Assembly: GCA_032433765.1 (NCBI GenBank)
Contig: JAVIAB010000159.1
Location: forward strand, 54,016,972-54,080,971
DNA length: 64,000 nt
Source: Megaustenia siamemsis
Lineage: Eukaryota; Mollusca; Gastropoda; Stylommatophora; Ariophantidae
Reading direction: 5' to 3'
Shown here piece after piece: positions 23,036 through 37,424 of the stretch. A program made the translations under genes and the position numbers. Position 1 is the first letter of the stretch, and the number at the start of each line of letters is the position of its first letter. Under the pieces are notes generated by a model. That model did no database searches. It was not told where the DNA came from and was given only the letters and a program-made list of their open reading frames with translations.

Positions 23036-23812
23036 TTTCCTTTCGGCTGCTCCTTCCCTCTTGCATATCCCTCTCTACCTCCCATGTTGTGGCTCTTTAG
23101 TCTATCTACTATGCCACGCTATTCTTAGTTCTTCTCCACTAGTCACCGTTTGAGGCACTTCGGTGTTCTCCTATATACCTTTTTTTCTGCGCTACTTACC
23201 CCTCATATGTTTTTGTTGCACCCCACTCTCATACATCTCACTCTTTCCGCCTTTTGAGTACCTGTCATTCTATTGTTCTATTCTTTCTCCTTCGAGTTTG
23301 CACACTGACCCCGGTGTGAACCCTTCCACACATATGATTGTCCCCGTATGGATGTGCACATGCATGTATGTGTTCATAGGCACGGGTATTGGTATATATA
23401 TGTATACGCATATACATGCATGTATATGTGCTCTTGCTTGTATGCATACACATGTATGTGTATGTATATGTATGTTGATATGTATTAGTATGTGCACGCA
23501 TCTGTGTGTATGTATACATATATTTATGGACCCTTAGATACTTTCAGATATTGCCTGTGCCTTTGTAGTCGACGTACCTAGATAGCGTTCCCCCTACTCG
23601 TGTATTTTTAGAACCCTTCACCTCTGACCACAGGGTATAAATTACAGCTACACCCGTGAGAAATTCCTTTCCTAGCCTGACCAGTCCACGACACACAGGA
23701 AAGTCAACATATTTCGATTATTTTGTTTTTGATGTTTCATTACTAGTTAGCTATGTAGGATTAATTTTATTTATTCACATATCTGTGTGTGTATGTTGTT
23801 TGTTTGTTCCTG

Positions 23813-23838
23813 CTGAAGGCCTATTGAGCCGAAACGTC
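23813..23838 (+). ncRNA. Hammerhead-ribozyme-like motif, Penelope copy c
   Basis: CTGAA, stem GGC-CTATTGA-GCC, then GAAACGTC. The GAAAC-GTC end fits a hammerhead with a two-pair helix III and cleavage after GTC. The CTGATGA box is incomplete, as in copy b. Confidence 0.5.
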
Positions 23839-24225
23839 GTTCAAATCTGTGTCGTCTACTAATCACGTAAAGCTTCTAACATACCATTTTTTTTTCTATT
23901 TTTCCTTGCATTCAGCTTTAATGCAGCTTCGCGTTTTATGCATTCACTTGCATTTCTTTGCCTTAACCCCTATGGTTATATACACATGTTTCTATTTACG
24001 CATCGATTCGGGGTGCACACATAGAGGTAGATTTGCACAGATTACACATATCTTGTACCCACCTCGCCATATTTTTATAACCCTTCCGTTCCGTCTTCTT
24101 GCTTGACTCCCTGGTCAGTGAGATTTATAGTTGGTCCCTTCTTGATACCTTTACTTCTTTGCAAGAAGGGAGACAGCGTACATTACTTGACTGTCAGAAG
24201 ACAGAAACTTGACTGTAAGAGGATC

Positions 24226-26712
24226 ATCATTCATCATTGAGTGCCGTCTCCGCAACGAAGGTTGGCTACCATGGAGCGCCATTTTGCTCTATCTCTTGCT
24301 TTGATGGTGCTGGTTGTCATCGGTTGATTTGTCCATCTTTTGATGTTACTCGTCCATGTTAATCTTGGTCTGCCTCTGCCTCTTTTACCTTGTATTTTCC
24401 CCTCCAGGATCACTTTCAGTAGGCTGTTGTGTCTTTTAACATGGCCTAAGAATCGCATTTGTCTTGTTCTAATTGTGTTCAGAAGTTCTCTTTTCATTTT
24501 TAGTTGTTTTAAGACTTCGTCGTTTGTTTTCTTTTCCTTCCATCCAATTCTACCTATTCTTCTATATATCCACATTTCAAAGGCTTCAATTCTCTGTTCT
24601 GTTTTCTTGTCTAATGTCCATGTTTCAGCACCATATAGGAATATTGAGAAGATGTAACATTTTGCTATTCTTAGTTTTAGCTCTGGTGTTATTTGTTTTG
24701 ATGTTAGTATGTCCTTCATAGCATTAAAATTACTTTTTGCCATTCCTATTCTTTTGTTTATTTCAGTTGTACATTTTCCATCACTGGTTATAGTATGTCC
24801 AAGGTAGTTATAGTTCTGAACTGTCTTAAGGTCTATTCCTTCAATTTTGATATCCACTTGTGGGTTTTGAGTATTTTCTTTGTTTATGATCATAGTTTTA
24901 GTCTTTTTGATATTCATATCTAGTCCATATTTTTTGCTTGTCGTGTTTATTTCATTAAGTAATTGTTGTAGGTCTTTAGGATTTTCTGCTAGTAGTACAG
25001 TATCGTCAGCATATCTTAGGTTATTGATTATCTTTCCATTAATTTGTAGGCCTGGCATCTCTATGATGTTTTTAAAGATTTGCTCAGCGTATAGATTGAA
25101 CAAGCTTGGTGATAGGATGCATCCTTGTCTTACTCCTCTTTTTATATCAATGGGTGTAGAGTTCTCCTTGTTATATTTTATTATTGCTGTTTGCTCCCAG
25201 TATAGATTGCATATTAGTCGTATATCCATTTCATCTAGATGTATCTCTTTTAGGCATTCTATAAGTTGTTTGTGTTGTACTCTATCAAAAGCTTTGGTGT
25301 AGTCTATGAAGCAGGCATATATTGGTTTGTTTACTTCTGTGTATTTTTCTATTAATGTTCTCATGCAGAATATGGCTTCTTTTGTCCCGCTATTTTTCCT
25401 AAATCCAAATTGCTGCTCATCTAATTCAGTATTGATTTTATTCTGAATCCTTCCTTGTATAACTTTTAGCAAGATTTTTGTAATATGGCTCATTAGGCTT
25501 ATTGTTCTAAAGTCACTGCATTCAACTGCACCATTCTTTTTAGGCAATGCAATGAAAGTTGATGTTTTTACTTCATTTGGTATGTATCCTGTGTGGTATA
25601 TGTCGTTGCATATGTCTGTAATCACTTCAATGCCAAAATCTTCAAGTGCCTGTATCATCTCTATCTGTATGCTTTCAGGTCCTGCTGCTTTTCCCCGTTT
25701 CATTGTTTTTATAGCTTTTTCCACCTCAGATTTTAAGATTTTATAGCCTGATGTACATTTTATAACTGGTTTCTTGTCCCTTTGATCATGAAATAGTTCT
25801 GTTATATATTCCTGCCATCTATCTATGATATCCTTATTGTCTGTTAGCATTTTTCCTTTTTTGTCTGCAATGCATCCACCTTCTGTGGCTTTTTTTATTT
25901 TTATTAGTCATTCTCTTTATTTCTGTGTGCATTCCTCTTAGGTCTTGTTTGCTTTCCATAGTTTCTATTTCTATACATTTTTGGCTGAGCCAGTCTTCTT
26001 TTGCCTTTTTGCACATTTTGCGTATCTCTTTATCTATTTTATTGTATTGGGCAGTGTTCTTCGCTTGTCTCCTTTCTTCCATTTTTTCTAAGATGGTGTT
26101 AGTTATCCATTTTTGTTTTTTGTTCTTTTCTCTTTTGGGTAAGGTGTCGCAGGCTTTTTGTATGCTTTTCTTTATGCAGTGCCATTTGGTTGTTACTTTT
26201 TCATCAGGATTTTCTCTTCTATATTGTTCAATTCCTTCCTCTAGCAGCTTCTGGTATGTGTTCTTTACTTGTATTGTATAGGTATCTTTAATATCTTTTT
26301 GATTTAAAGCTGTTATGTCGAGTGGGTTTGTTGATGAATTCGATTTTTGCTTGTTTCTCTTTAGTTTGATTTTCATTTTAATCATTACAGGATTGTGATC
26401 AGAATTAATATCTGCTCCTGGGTAGGTTTTGACTTTCTTTACGCTGTTACGGAACCTTTCTTTTATCATTATGTAATCTATTTGATTCCTCTTCCTATCT
26501 CCAGGGCTTTTCCATGTGTATAGTTTCCTTTTCTCTTGCTCAAAGTAGGTGTTACATACTATCAGCCTGTTTTCTTCACAGAATTGTATTAATCTTTCTC
26601 CTCTGTCATTTCTTTTTCCTAAACCATGATTTCCTATAATTGTCTTATATCTACCTTTTCCTACCTTAGCATTCATGTCACCCATTACAATCAAGATGTC
26701 TGAAGATTTACC
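24226..26712 (-). mobile_element. RTE-like non-LTR retrotransposon, longest copy (RTE-1)
   Basis: The minus strand carries the second half of the endonuclease, the whole RT and the C-terminal tail, followed by a short (ATG)-type 3' repeat at 24226-24236. It is 5'-truncated at 26712, inside the endonuclease. Shorter copies lie at 1560-2110, 31060-31991, 58337-58407 and 58556-60446. It sits between the two pieces of a duplicated Penelope 3' flank. Confidence 0.9.
24234..26694 (-). pseudogene. RTE-1 endonuclease / reverse transcriptase (one frameshift)
   Basis: The endonuclease part (26694-25834) shows VMGDMNAKVGKGRYK, LYTWKSPGDRKRNQIDYI and ADINSDHNPVMIKM, the GDxN and SDHN motifs of AP-type LINE endonucleases. 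The RT (25850-24234) shows RGKAAGPESIQIEMIQ, FIDYTKAFDRVQH (motif A), IKRGVRQGCILSPSLFN (motif B), LRYADDTVLLAEN (motif C), NYNYLGHTI and LYGAETWTL. The tail is RMRFLGHVKR and RGRGRPRLTW. The two frames meet at a T-run at 25890-25896, where a one-base indel explains the shift. Apart from that and the missing N-terminus it is well preserved, so the family was active recently. The C-terminal frame ends RCGDGTQ. Confidence 0.9.
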
Positions 26713-26722
26713 TTAAGTTACC

Positions 26723-26875
26723 ACCTGTTATTCTATTCTTTCTCCTTCGAGCTTGCACACTGACCCCGGAGTGAACTCCTCTGGTTATTTGGGCGTTATG
26801 CGCACATTTCTACACATATGTTTGTCCCCCGTATGGATGTGCACATGCATGTATGTGTTCATATGTATGGGTATT

Positions 26876-26936
<61 letters not shown>

Positions 26937-27090
26937 TTATATACGCATGTATGTGTGTACTTGCTTGTATACACATATATGTATGTATGTGTATGTTGAT
27001 ACGTATAGTTTGTGCACGTCTACCTATAAGTTAATATATGTATACACGCATCTCTCTGTGTGTGTATACATGTATTTATGGGCCCTTTGG
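26723..27090 (+). repeat. Duplicated Penelope 3'-flank segment with (AT)n
   Basis: Matches 23264-23540: CTCCTTCGAGCTTGCACACT, TGTCCCCCGTATGGATGTGC, GCACATGCATGTATGTGTTC. An (AT)n tract lies at 26876-26940. It ends where Nimbus-like sequence begins at about 27095. Confidence 0.75.
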
Positions 27091-27094
27091 GTTT

Positions 27095-27775
27095 TCTCAT
27101 TTCCATTTTTCATGGAACTGACCCTTGATGATGGATTTGGCTTCATCATAACTGAGCCGATGGTTCTCTTGTGGTAATTTCCCTCCTACTTTAGCTAATT
27201 TGTCTGCGCGTTCGTTCCCGTGTACATTACAGTGTGGTCGTATCCACTGAATGACTACTCTCCGGAAGTTATTGCATAGTTGGTCCAGGGTAGTTCTCAA
27301 GTCATCTAGTTCATTGTTCTTTGGGCTTTTTAGAGCTGATAGTACTCACAGTGCATCAGTCCGAATCACCAATTTTTGTGCATGTGATTTATGTGTTGAG
27401 TAGCCAGTGTTGCAGTATCTCTGAGGGCCTCAGTTTCTGCTTTAAAGTTGTTTGAGAATTTCCCAGTAGCTATTGACTTAGTGATCTCGTCCTGGTTATT
27501 CCGCGTCAAGAACACACCTCCTCGTCCATTTCTGGTGGCATTTGTAGCAGAGCCATATGTGTATATGTGGGACCAAGAGTCCTGTGGGTAGTTATCGTGT
27601 ATGTGTTTTCTGCTACGTTTTTTCTTTCTGTGTCTGATTGGGTGCCTTCTTTCATGATTACTGTTATATTTTCCTTAAGTTCTGGTATTTTATGTTTTCC
27701 ATGTGGAGACATATCAGATGGGTCAAGGGTTTCGATATTGTTTGGGAAAGTACTGGGTCTCCAGTTGAACACAGT
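27095..27775 (-). pseudogene. Nimbus/I-like fragment, RNase H region
   Basis: The minus strand reads VIQWIRPHCNVHGNERADKLAKVGG (27097-27300), the end of an RNase H domain with its His-x4-Asp pattern. Upstream parts to 27775 match 2460-3050 (SDMSPHGKHKIPELKENIT). Several frameshifts are present. Confidence 0.78.
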
Positions 27776-28640
27776 TTAGAACTAAAATTTCATTAAAAAA
27801 ATAATCTGGTAATCGGTTATTTTTTTATATTTGAATTCATGATCGGCACCAAAAAAGTGATCTCGTCATAGATCACAGCAACAAAATAATCGTGTAATAT
27901 CTTTATCAGAACTTTGAGTTTATATAGATCATGCATCTTAGTTATCACAGGTGGACACAGCGAACAATCAGCCAATGAAAAATTATATGAGGTTATTGGA
28001 CATAATCTTTATCGCGAAGAACATCATATGTGCTCTAAAAGTGCATGGAGACCCAATAATTGTACACAATCAGCGATCTATCCATCATTCGCTCACATCT
28101 AGTTACTGGATATCATTTTAGGCCGATGATCAATTATCTGTAGTACTGAACATAATCATTTATATTGCTATTAAGACATCTTCTAGGTTTACACCGTTGA
28201 ATAGTGAATTTGTCGTCTAATGTCTATTTCCATTGATTTACTAACACAACTATCACACCTCTGAAGTGTTCCACCCATTACTTAACTACCATTGTGACTA
28301 CACAATTCAACTACTATAGCAGCTAATAACTCTCACTACTAGTGATCTAAACTAATGCCAGTGTTTCTGTTTTAGTCTGCACATGTGTGTCTTTAGTTTA
28401 AATAACCTCCCCCCTCCAGTTTTATTAAATACCAGGCTCCTTTGCGCATCCAATCAAAATTCGCCACGCCGAATTATATTTTCTCCCATTTACAAAACAA
28501 CACGTCACTGCCCTCTTTCCCACCTTCGAAACTTCCACATCAATCTACCTTGAACTTTCGACTTTGGATACATTCACGGACAACATGGATTTTCTATCGA
28601 CTTAATTATCTCGCCACGCACTGCTCTATCCCCAAACATT
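27776..28640. other. Region without recognised gene
   Basis: AT-rich sequence with no conserved frame or repeat partner seen in this window. Confidence 0.4.

Positions 28641-28679
<39 letters not shown>
28641..28679. repeat. (CA)n microsatellite
   Basis: About 19 CA dinucleotides. Confidence 0.95.
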
Positions 28680-28681
<2 letters not shown>

Positions 28682-28859
28682 TCAATGTACTAATACAAAA
28701 TCAGATGGAAAGGAGCAGGATTATTACAATGTGACAGTGGGAATCTAATTAACTCTCGGGGAACCACACAAGATAGGTGAGTAGGTATCATGTTAGATAT
28801 CGAAAAAAGCAAACCAGGATGCATGATTTTGGCCAGTATCAGATATAATTTTGCTAGTA

Positions 28860-31059
<2,200 letters not shown>

Positions 31060-31991
31060 CATTCTTTCATTAGTGCCGTCTCCGCATCGAAGGTTGGCTA
31101 CCATGGAGCGCTATTCCGCTCTGCATCTTGCTCTGATGGTGCAGATTGCCATAGGTTGGCTTGTCCATCTTGTGATGCTACTCGTCCATGTCAGTCTTGG
31201 TATATCTCATTTACCTTGTATCTTCCAATATTACGTTTAGTAGGCTGTTGTGCTTTTTAGCAAGCCCAAAAAATTGCATTTGTCTTGTTCGAATTGTGTT
31301 TAGTACTTCTCTTTTCATTTTCAGTTGTTTTAAAACTTCATCATTTGTTCTCTTTTCTTTCTATCCAAATCTAACTATTCTTCTATAAAGCATCATTTGA
31401 AAGGCTTCAATTCTCTATTATGTTTGCTTGTGTAATGTCCATGTTTCTGCAACATACAAAGATATTAAAAAGATGCAACATTTTGCTATTCTTAGTTTTA
31501 GCTCTGGTGTTATTTGTTTTGATGTTAGTATGTTCTTCATGACATTAAAATTACTTTTTGGCATTCCTATTCTTTTGTTTATTTCAGTTGTACATTTTCC
31601 AAACTGGCTATAGTATGTCCAAGGCAGTTGTAGTTTTGAACTGTCCCCAGGTCTATGTTTTTCAATTTTGATATCCACTTGTAGGTTTTGAGTATTATCT
31701 TTATTTATGATCATAGTTTTAGTCTTTTTGATATCTATATCTAATCCATATTTTTTTGCTTGCCATGTTTATTTCATTAAGTAATTGCTGTAGATCTTTA
31801 GGATTTTCTGTTAGTAGTACAGTATGGTCAGCATACCTGAGGTTATTGATTATTTTTCCATTAATGTTTAGGCATAGCATTTCTCTGATGTTTTTTTTTT
31901 AATATTTGCCCAGTGTATAGATTGAACACACTTGGTGATAGGATGTATCCCTGTCTTACTCCTCTTTTTATATCAATGGATAGAGTTCTGG
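31060..31991 (-). mobile_element. RTE-1 copy nested in RTE-2 relic (locus 1)
   Basis: The minus-strand 3' half of RTE-1 includes IINKDNTQNLQVDIKIE and AETWTLHKQT. It is flanked by the 9-bp target duplication TTTCACTTT at 31051-31059 and 31992-32000. Removing it joins CVLLPDLFSL to YCEIITRSI in the host RT. The same insertion is present at 58556-60446, so it predates the locus duplication. Confidence 0.88.
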
Positions 31992-32000
31992 TTTCACTTT

Positions 32001-32140
32001 ACTGCGAAATTATTACGAGATCAATAGCAGATATAAAATGAATTGAAGTCAACGGTCACAACATAAATTATTAGTGATATGCGGATGACAGAGTCTTAAT
32101 TGCAGAGACAGACAATGAACTACCGAAATGATAGACATAA
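32001..32140 (+). pseudogene. RTE-2 RT fragment with motif C
   Basis: Continuation of the RT relic after the nested RTE-1: YADDRVLIAETDNEL, the YADD active-site motif. Stops are present. It abuts a SINE. Confidence 0.7.
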
Positions 32141-32149
32141 TTGTAAGGT

Positions 32150-32478
32150 AAATGTAAAGTACGAGACTTGAATCGGCGTCTTAGCACGCAAGTTTTCACC
32201 TATATGTCCTCTGCCGCCTATCCGGAAGTGTTCGGAGATTTGTGTCTAATGTAGTGTCGCTTCAAACATCGAAACTCACAATGCGAGGCGACATTCCTCA
32301 CCTTCCCAGGGTAATACCCTGGTACCCATTTCTGCCAACGGCTGGTTCGAACGTGGGGGTATTTTTTTTTCCAACCACGAGTACAATTTACAATGCTCCA
32401 AAGGGGAATCGAACACGGGTTGTCCGAATGTTGGTAATCCAGCCGAGTATTTTTTCCAAACTAGGCTACCGAGGCCCC
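32150..32478 (-). mobile_element. tRNA-derived SINE (family S1), locus 1
   Basis: On the minus strand a tRNA-like head shows an A box TAGCCTAGTTTGG (32456-32468) and a B box GTTCGATTCCC (32404-32414), the internal RNA polymerase III promoter. A second tRNA-like stretch (GATTCAAGTCTCG) closes the element near 32150. The paralogous copy is at 60607-60890 in the same orientation and the same host LINE. Confidence 0.75.
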
Positions 32479-32515
32479 CAATGTATATAAATGTATATCT
32501 TTATATATTTTTATG

Positions 32516-32543
32516 ACAGCCAAAGTCCTACTTGGCCAAAACA
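32516..32543 (+). ncRNA. Decayed hammerhead-like motif, locus 1
   Basis: The GTCC-TACTT-GGCC-AAAAC remnant has lost CTGA and the GAAA box. It corresponds to the better-preserved motif at 61249-61274 in the duplicated locus. Confidence 0.35.
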
Positions 32544-32862
32544 GCATTCTACTTTTCTCTGGTTTCGCACTTACGTAAAGCTGATACCATGCCACTTTTC
32601 CTTCCTTATTGTTAACTTTCAGCTTTAAATTCAGCTCTTTTCTCTGTTTCATAGATTTATGTACTTCATGTCTAGGACATTAGAGCCGAACACGAAGTCT
32701 TGGTAACTATTAATTGACTAACCACGCCCCAAGTATATTATTTATTGTAAGAAATAAGTACATAACTAGGTATACTAATATGTAAACACACGTGAATATA
32801 TGGTTATACTTTAGTTATCGCTATATTCAAGTCTACTTTAATTACCCAACAATTTGTTGCAG

Positions 32863-35800
32863 GGATCCATGGAGGTGACTCAGGAAACTTTCCACTTCAT
32901 GGATGCACTAGAGAAAAGGTGGACATTTTATTTCTTAATTTTGACAACGTCGATGAAACAAGTATTCATGGTGAACAAAAGAAAGTCAGCTTGGACTTTG
33001 CCGACGGGTTACGTTCCATTGAGCCAACGTCAAAAGCGCTGATCGCTGATGTTTATGATTCGTATTCTACCAGAAATCCTGCAGTAAACGTCACCTCTTT
33101 GAAGTTTTATGATTTAAGTACATATGTGAATGATTCAAAGAAAGAATTATTTAGTTCTTTTTCCGCACTTAGGTTCCTTGTTATAGATCATCCATATTCC
33201 AGGAACAATTATTATAGTCCCAATAATAATCTTACACATAAAATACAGTTTGTCCAACGTTTATTTGCTGAGATGGCTGGGTCTAGAGAGAACGCCACCC
33301 ATGTCGCTGTTATTTACCTCAATGGTAGAGATTTTTCATTTGAAGAGACGAGAAGTATCCCCCACATTGTAGACCAGCAGAAACAAGATACAGACATCAA
33401 GATATTTGTTGTGGTCTTTGATGTCAAATATGTTAGTCACTTGGTCTACCTTAGGGATACCATACTTGTTGGATACAACAGCAAACGTTTGTGGGGACAA
33501 ATTCTTTTAATGGCAATTTGCGACCAGTGTAGTGAAGGATGGTTCCGATATAGACAAACTGATCAAATATCTTGCTATTTACCGTTGGCTTTTAATTCCC
33601 CAGAATATTGGGAGACTGGTAGTAATGAATGTAAATATAAATACGGTTCTTTAGCAACAATAGAAACTAAAGAGGAAATGCTTTTCTTACAACAAAAAAT
33701 GTCAACGTTTCTAACAGGTTCCAATTACCTCAGATATGACACTAAAAATACATCTCGATTAACTGTACAATTTATTATTGGACTCAAAAAGATTACAATG
33801 AACATTGCAAAACGTTTTCATTGGTATGGGGTGATAACACATCAATATAGTCCATTGGTGGTTAATCATTGGTTGCTAGGGAAACCATCAGCTGATTATA
33901 TCAAAGGGTGTGGTGTGTGGCTATTTGTTTACAACAATAACAGTAATGTCGTCAGTAACATTTCAGACAACGACACTCATGTTGTTGATGGATGGGTTGA
34001 TTTAAGTTGTCGGGACAAAGTAAGTATCCTTAGCCTTTGTGAGGCGACTCTTTCGCGTAGAATTGAAGACAACCACATACTGAGAATAAAACCTGCAAAT
34101 AACAAAAGTGTTACTCAATCTCTAACAAAAGGAGATTTTATGATATTTAGGGATAGCATTGTGTCTGTCTCGGCCAACATTGCCAACAAAGATTTCTTAG
34201 GTTTCTTGAGAAAGACAGAGCAAGAATTATTTCCCCTGTTTGACTGTGGAGAAGACTCGCTTGGTTCGCAATACATTTCCTATGTTTATGTCTGTGACTT
34301 TATTGATCACTGCAGCAACAGGCGGGATGAGCTGTTCTGTTTTGATAAATCACAGGATATAAATTCATATGACGTCACTGGTATTTATTGTTGTGACAAT
34401 TCGTTTTTACCTGCACAGTGGGTTGGGGATGGTGTAGTTGACTGTAATGTGTGTGGATACAGCCTAGAGGATATCAACGATGAAAGTGAAGTTGTTGTGA
34501 GGTCATTGAAAAAACGCGATGACTGCGCCTTATACTGTAACTACAAATGTGTGAGATTCAAAGATCTTAATAATAACGAAATAGACTGTCGCGGTACAGA
34601 TGGACATATAGACGAGACTATAGGGAAACTGGAAACGACAAATTCTTGTTACAACAGCCTGGGACATCGGTTGTGGTCTCCCAAGTGTGTCTACTTAAAG
34701 GATATGTTCGGGGTGTTGGTAGGCTGTAGAGATCTGTCCCATCTTGATAATTGTACGGACTTTGAGTGCCCAGAGGGATACGTTAAATGTCCAAACACTT
34801 ACTGCATCTCTCAACATTATGTCTTTGATGGTACTTTAGACTGTCCTACAGGAGATGACGAGAATAATTACACTCTTAGCTCTTGTACTGGGAACTTTGC
34901 TTGTTGGGATAGTAAAATGTGTCTCCATCCTGACCTAGTTTGTGACCGAAATCCTAACTGTCCACATGGCGATGATGAAGTGGACTGTCAAGTACAATGT
35001 GTTAAAGGATTCCGCTGTATATCGGGGACAGTTACGGTGTCAGATTACAATACGACTATACCAATGTTCACGTATGATCGTTTTGACTGGAGAACGATTT
35101 ACCTGGACTTGTCCCACGTTGAACTCAGCGCAGTAGACTTCTATATTCTAAACCACGTGGTCGTCTTTATTGTTTCTCACTGCAATCTCACAAGTAAAGG
35201 AATTTATAAAAAATTCTTACCAAATGGTATGCAGATACTGGACATCAGCTCAAACCGGCTGATTACCCTGGATGGTCATGAAATATACAATTCACCGCTG
35301 GATAATGTTCGACTATTGAATCTGTCACACAACAAAGATTTTGTTGAAATAAAAAACATGCAATTAATTTTGTTAGAAACAATCGACCTCTCACACACGA
35401 GTCTGTCACTTCTCAATAAATCTTTTGTTTTAATGTTTCCTGGCTTGAAACATTTAAACTTGAGCTTTACAAAAATCAGGAGCATTGAAGGAAACATATT
35501 TCCGCATAACATTATATATCAATCACTAGATTTACGTGGATTATTCATCGCAGACTTTTATGAAGATTACTTTAGTGGTCTCAGTATCAGTCACGATCTG
35601 TTCACTGACAGTTTTCAGTTGTGTTGTCCACAGATAAGGGGAAAGCTGATCCCATACCACACTTGTCACGCTCCAGATGACGCTATCTCCTCTTGTTTTG
35701 ATCTGATAGGTATCGATGTTCAGCGTGTTCTTCTCTGGGTGGTCGCGGTTCTTGCTGTTCTTGGGAACATAACGGTTCTTGGTTATCGTGTAATTTGGGA

Positions 35801-36605
35801 CAGGTCAGTTCTCAGAACAGGTTATGGTCTGTTTGTGACAAACTTGAGTATATCTGACTTTATTATGGGAGTCTATCTGTTCATTATTGCTGGAGCAGAT
35901 TATTACTATAGTGACATTTATGTTTTGTTTGACAAGAGCTGGAGAGAAAGTGATGTATGTAAACTTGCTGGCTTCCTGGCTACACTCTCTAGTGAAACGT
36001 CAACATTTTTTATTTTCCTTATCACTCTGGACAGGTTTCTGATTATGAAGTTTCCCTTTGGTCAAGTCAAGTTTTCCAAAATGAGTAAAATTATCGGTAT
36101 GTCTTTGTCTTGGATCATTGGTTTCCTTCTTGCACTGACTCCCATTGTGTTCAGGTTTGAAATATATTCTTATAACGCAATGTGTCTTGGCTTACCTTTG
36201 ACAACTAAACGACTCAGTGGCTGGGAGTTCTCTTTCGCCGTATTTATCGCTCTTAATGTATCTCTTGTTCTTATCATTGCTTACGGTCAAAGAGCCATTT
36301 TTCGTGCCATGTCTGAGAACAGAATGAATCACACTTCGTCCAGAAGAGCTAACGATTTAACTGTAGCTAAACAGCTGTTTCTGGTAGCTCTGTCTAACTT
36401 TCTCTGCTGGTTTCCTGTGGGAATCATGGGATTATTGACACTTGGCGGCCACGTGATCAGCAGTGACGCTTACGCCTGGACGACGGTGATCGTTCTCCCT
36501 ATTAATTCTGCAGCAAACCCGCTTCTGTACACGATTCCTGCCATTATGGCTAAATGGGAGCAGTTTAAACACGGTGACAGCAGAGCCATAAAAACATCTA
36601 CTTAG
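32863..36605 (+). CDS. vWA-CTLD-LDLa-LRR seven-transmembrane receptor (GRL101-like), gene 1
   Basis: A single exon of about 1,246 codons begins after a TTGTTGCAG acceptor and stops at 36603-36605. Residues are numbered from the Val codon at 32919. 1-200: vWA-like domain (VDILFLNFD, IKIFVVVFDV, LLMAICDQ; MIDAS not canonical). 201-376: long-form C-type lectin domain (CSEGWF, WVDLSCRDKV, SLCEA). 440-695: cysteine-rich LDLa modules (DHCSNRRDELFC, CPTGDDENN, CPHGDDEVDC). 729-880: leucine-rich repeats (LDISSNRL, LLNLSHNK, HLNLSFTK). 935-1210: rhodopsin-family 7TM with GNITVLGY, NLSISDF, LDRFLIMKF (DRF in place of DRY), CWFP and NPLLY. LDLa, LRR and 7TM together match snail GRL101-type receptors. 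The N-terminal vWA and lectin parts are unusual. It is predicted to be a plasma-membrane receptor with an unknown ligand. Exon 1 is probably at 14271. Confidence 0.92.
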
Positions 36606-36970
36606 AATATTCCTACAACAGAAACGAAACCAATATTGGAATAACTGTAACGAAATAATTTATAAATATATGCCATTTTTTTTCAATTAACGCTCTTGTG
36701 TTTTACCGAGGAAACTGACAAAGATGATACTTCTGTAACGCACCAACAATTTAATGTCATCTAAATCAGTATCCTGATATACCGTGGACAATATTCTGCT
36801 TTAGTCTTATCATCTATAAAGTGTTAGGGCAACAAATAAGAAAATCTCTGGACGCTACATGATTGTGATTTAATAGAGTCATGTTAAGAACGCAATGGTT
36901 GCCTTAAAATAGAGTGCAGAGAACGTTCAAAAATGGCCAAAGATAAAGGTTGGTTTGTTCTAATAATATA

Positions 36971-37038
36971 AATAAATGATCATCAACTTTTGGTAAACGA
37001 TGGTATAGACGACCTATATTGTGACAACGGGGAATAAA
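36971..37038 (+). terminator. Candidate poly(A) signals for receptor gene 1
   Basis: AATAAA occurs at 36971-36976 and 37033-37038, roughly 370 and 430 bases after the stop codon. No downstream cleavage evidence is available, so the assignment is tentative. Confidence 0.35.
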
Positions 37039-37424
37039 GTAGGAGGTGAAATAGAGTAAAGGAGAGACAAAAAACAGTTTAAGTGTCGTTAATTATGACG
37101 TGTTATTGCAATGACGTTACCAAAAATAGTTTGTGATGTGCAAACATTCATGGCAGTTTGGTAGTTATACCATTTGTTAGGATCTTACAGCAAGATTTAT
37201 TGTGATGTCAATTCCTTCTATGATGAATCATGGACCATTTTAATCAATATTCCGCATTCCAAACTGTATGTATATCGTGTTAGTAAGATTGATCAAGAGG
37301 ATGAAACAAGGAAAGAGATCAAAAGCAGGACAGTAATAGCAAACAACACTTTCCGTTCAATTACAATTGAAATAGGTTTGTTTGTTTAAGTGAACAATTT
37401 CATGTAATTCTGTAGAATCTTTAC

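Larger units (their letters stand above)
21877..24160 (+). mobile_element. Penelope-like retroelement, copy c (5'-truncated)
   Basis: Starts within the RT near motif C, LRYIDDCFGLTDLPEDDL (about 21960), and continues to a GIY-YIG domain ending at 23035. A long 3' flank follows to about 24160 with a hammerhead-like motif at 23813. The 3' flank contains TG/TA-rich simple sequence (23330-23520). Part of it (23264-23540) is duplicated at 26723-27090. Confidence 0.82.

Noticed and set aside
23163..23537. Histidine/tyrosine/cysteine-rich frames on both strands
   Set aside because: The sequence is TG/TA-rich simple DNA in a Penelope 3' flank, and its duplicate at 26723-27090 does not keep the frame.
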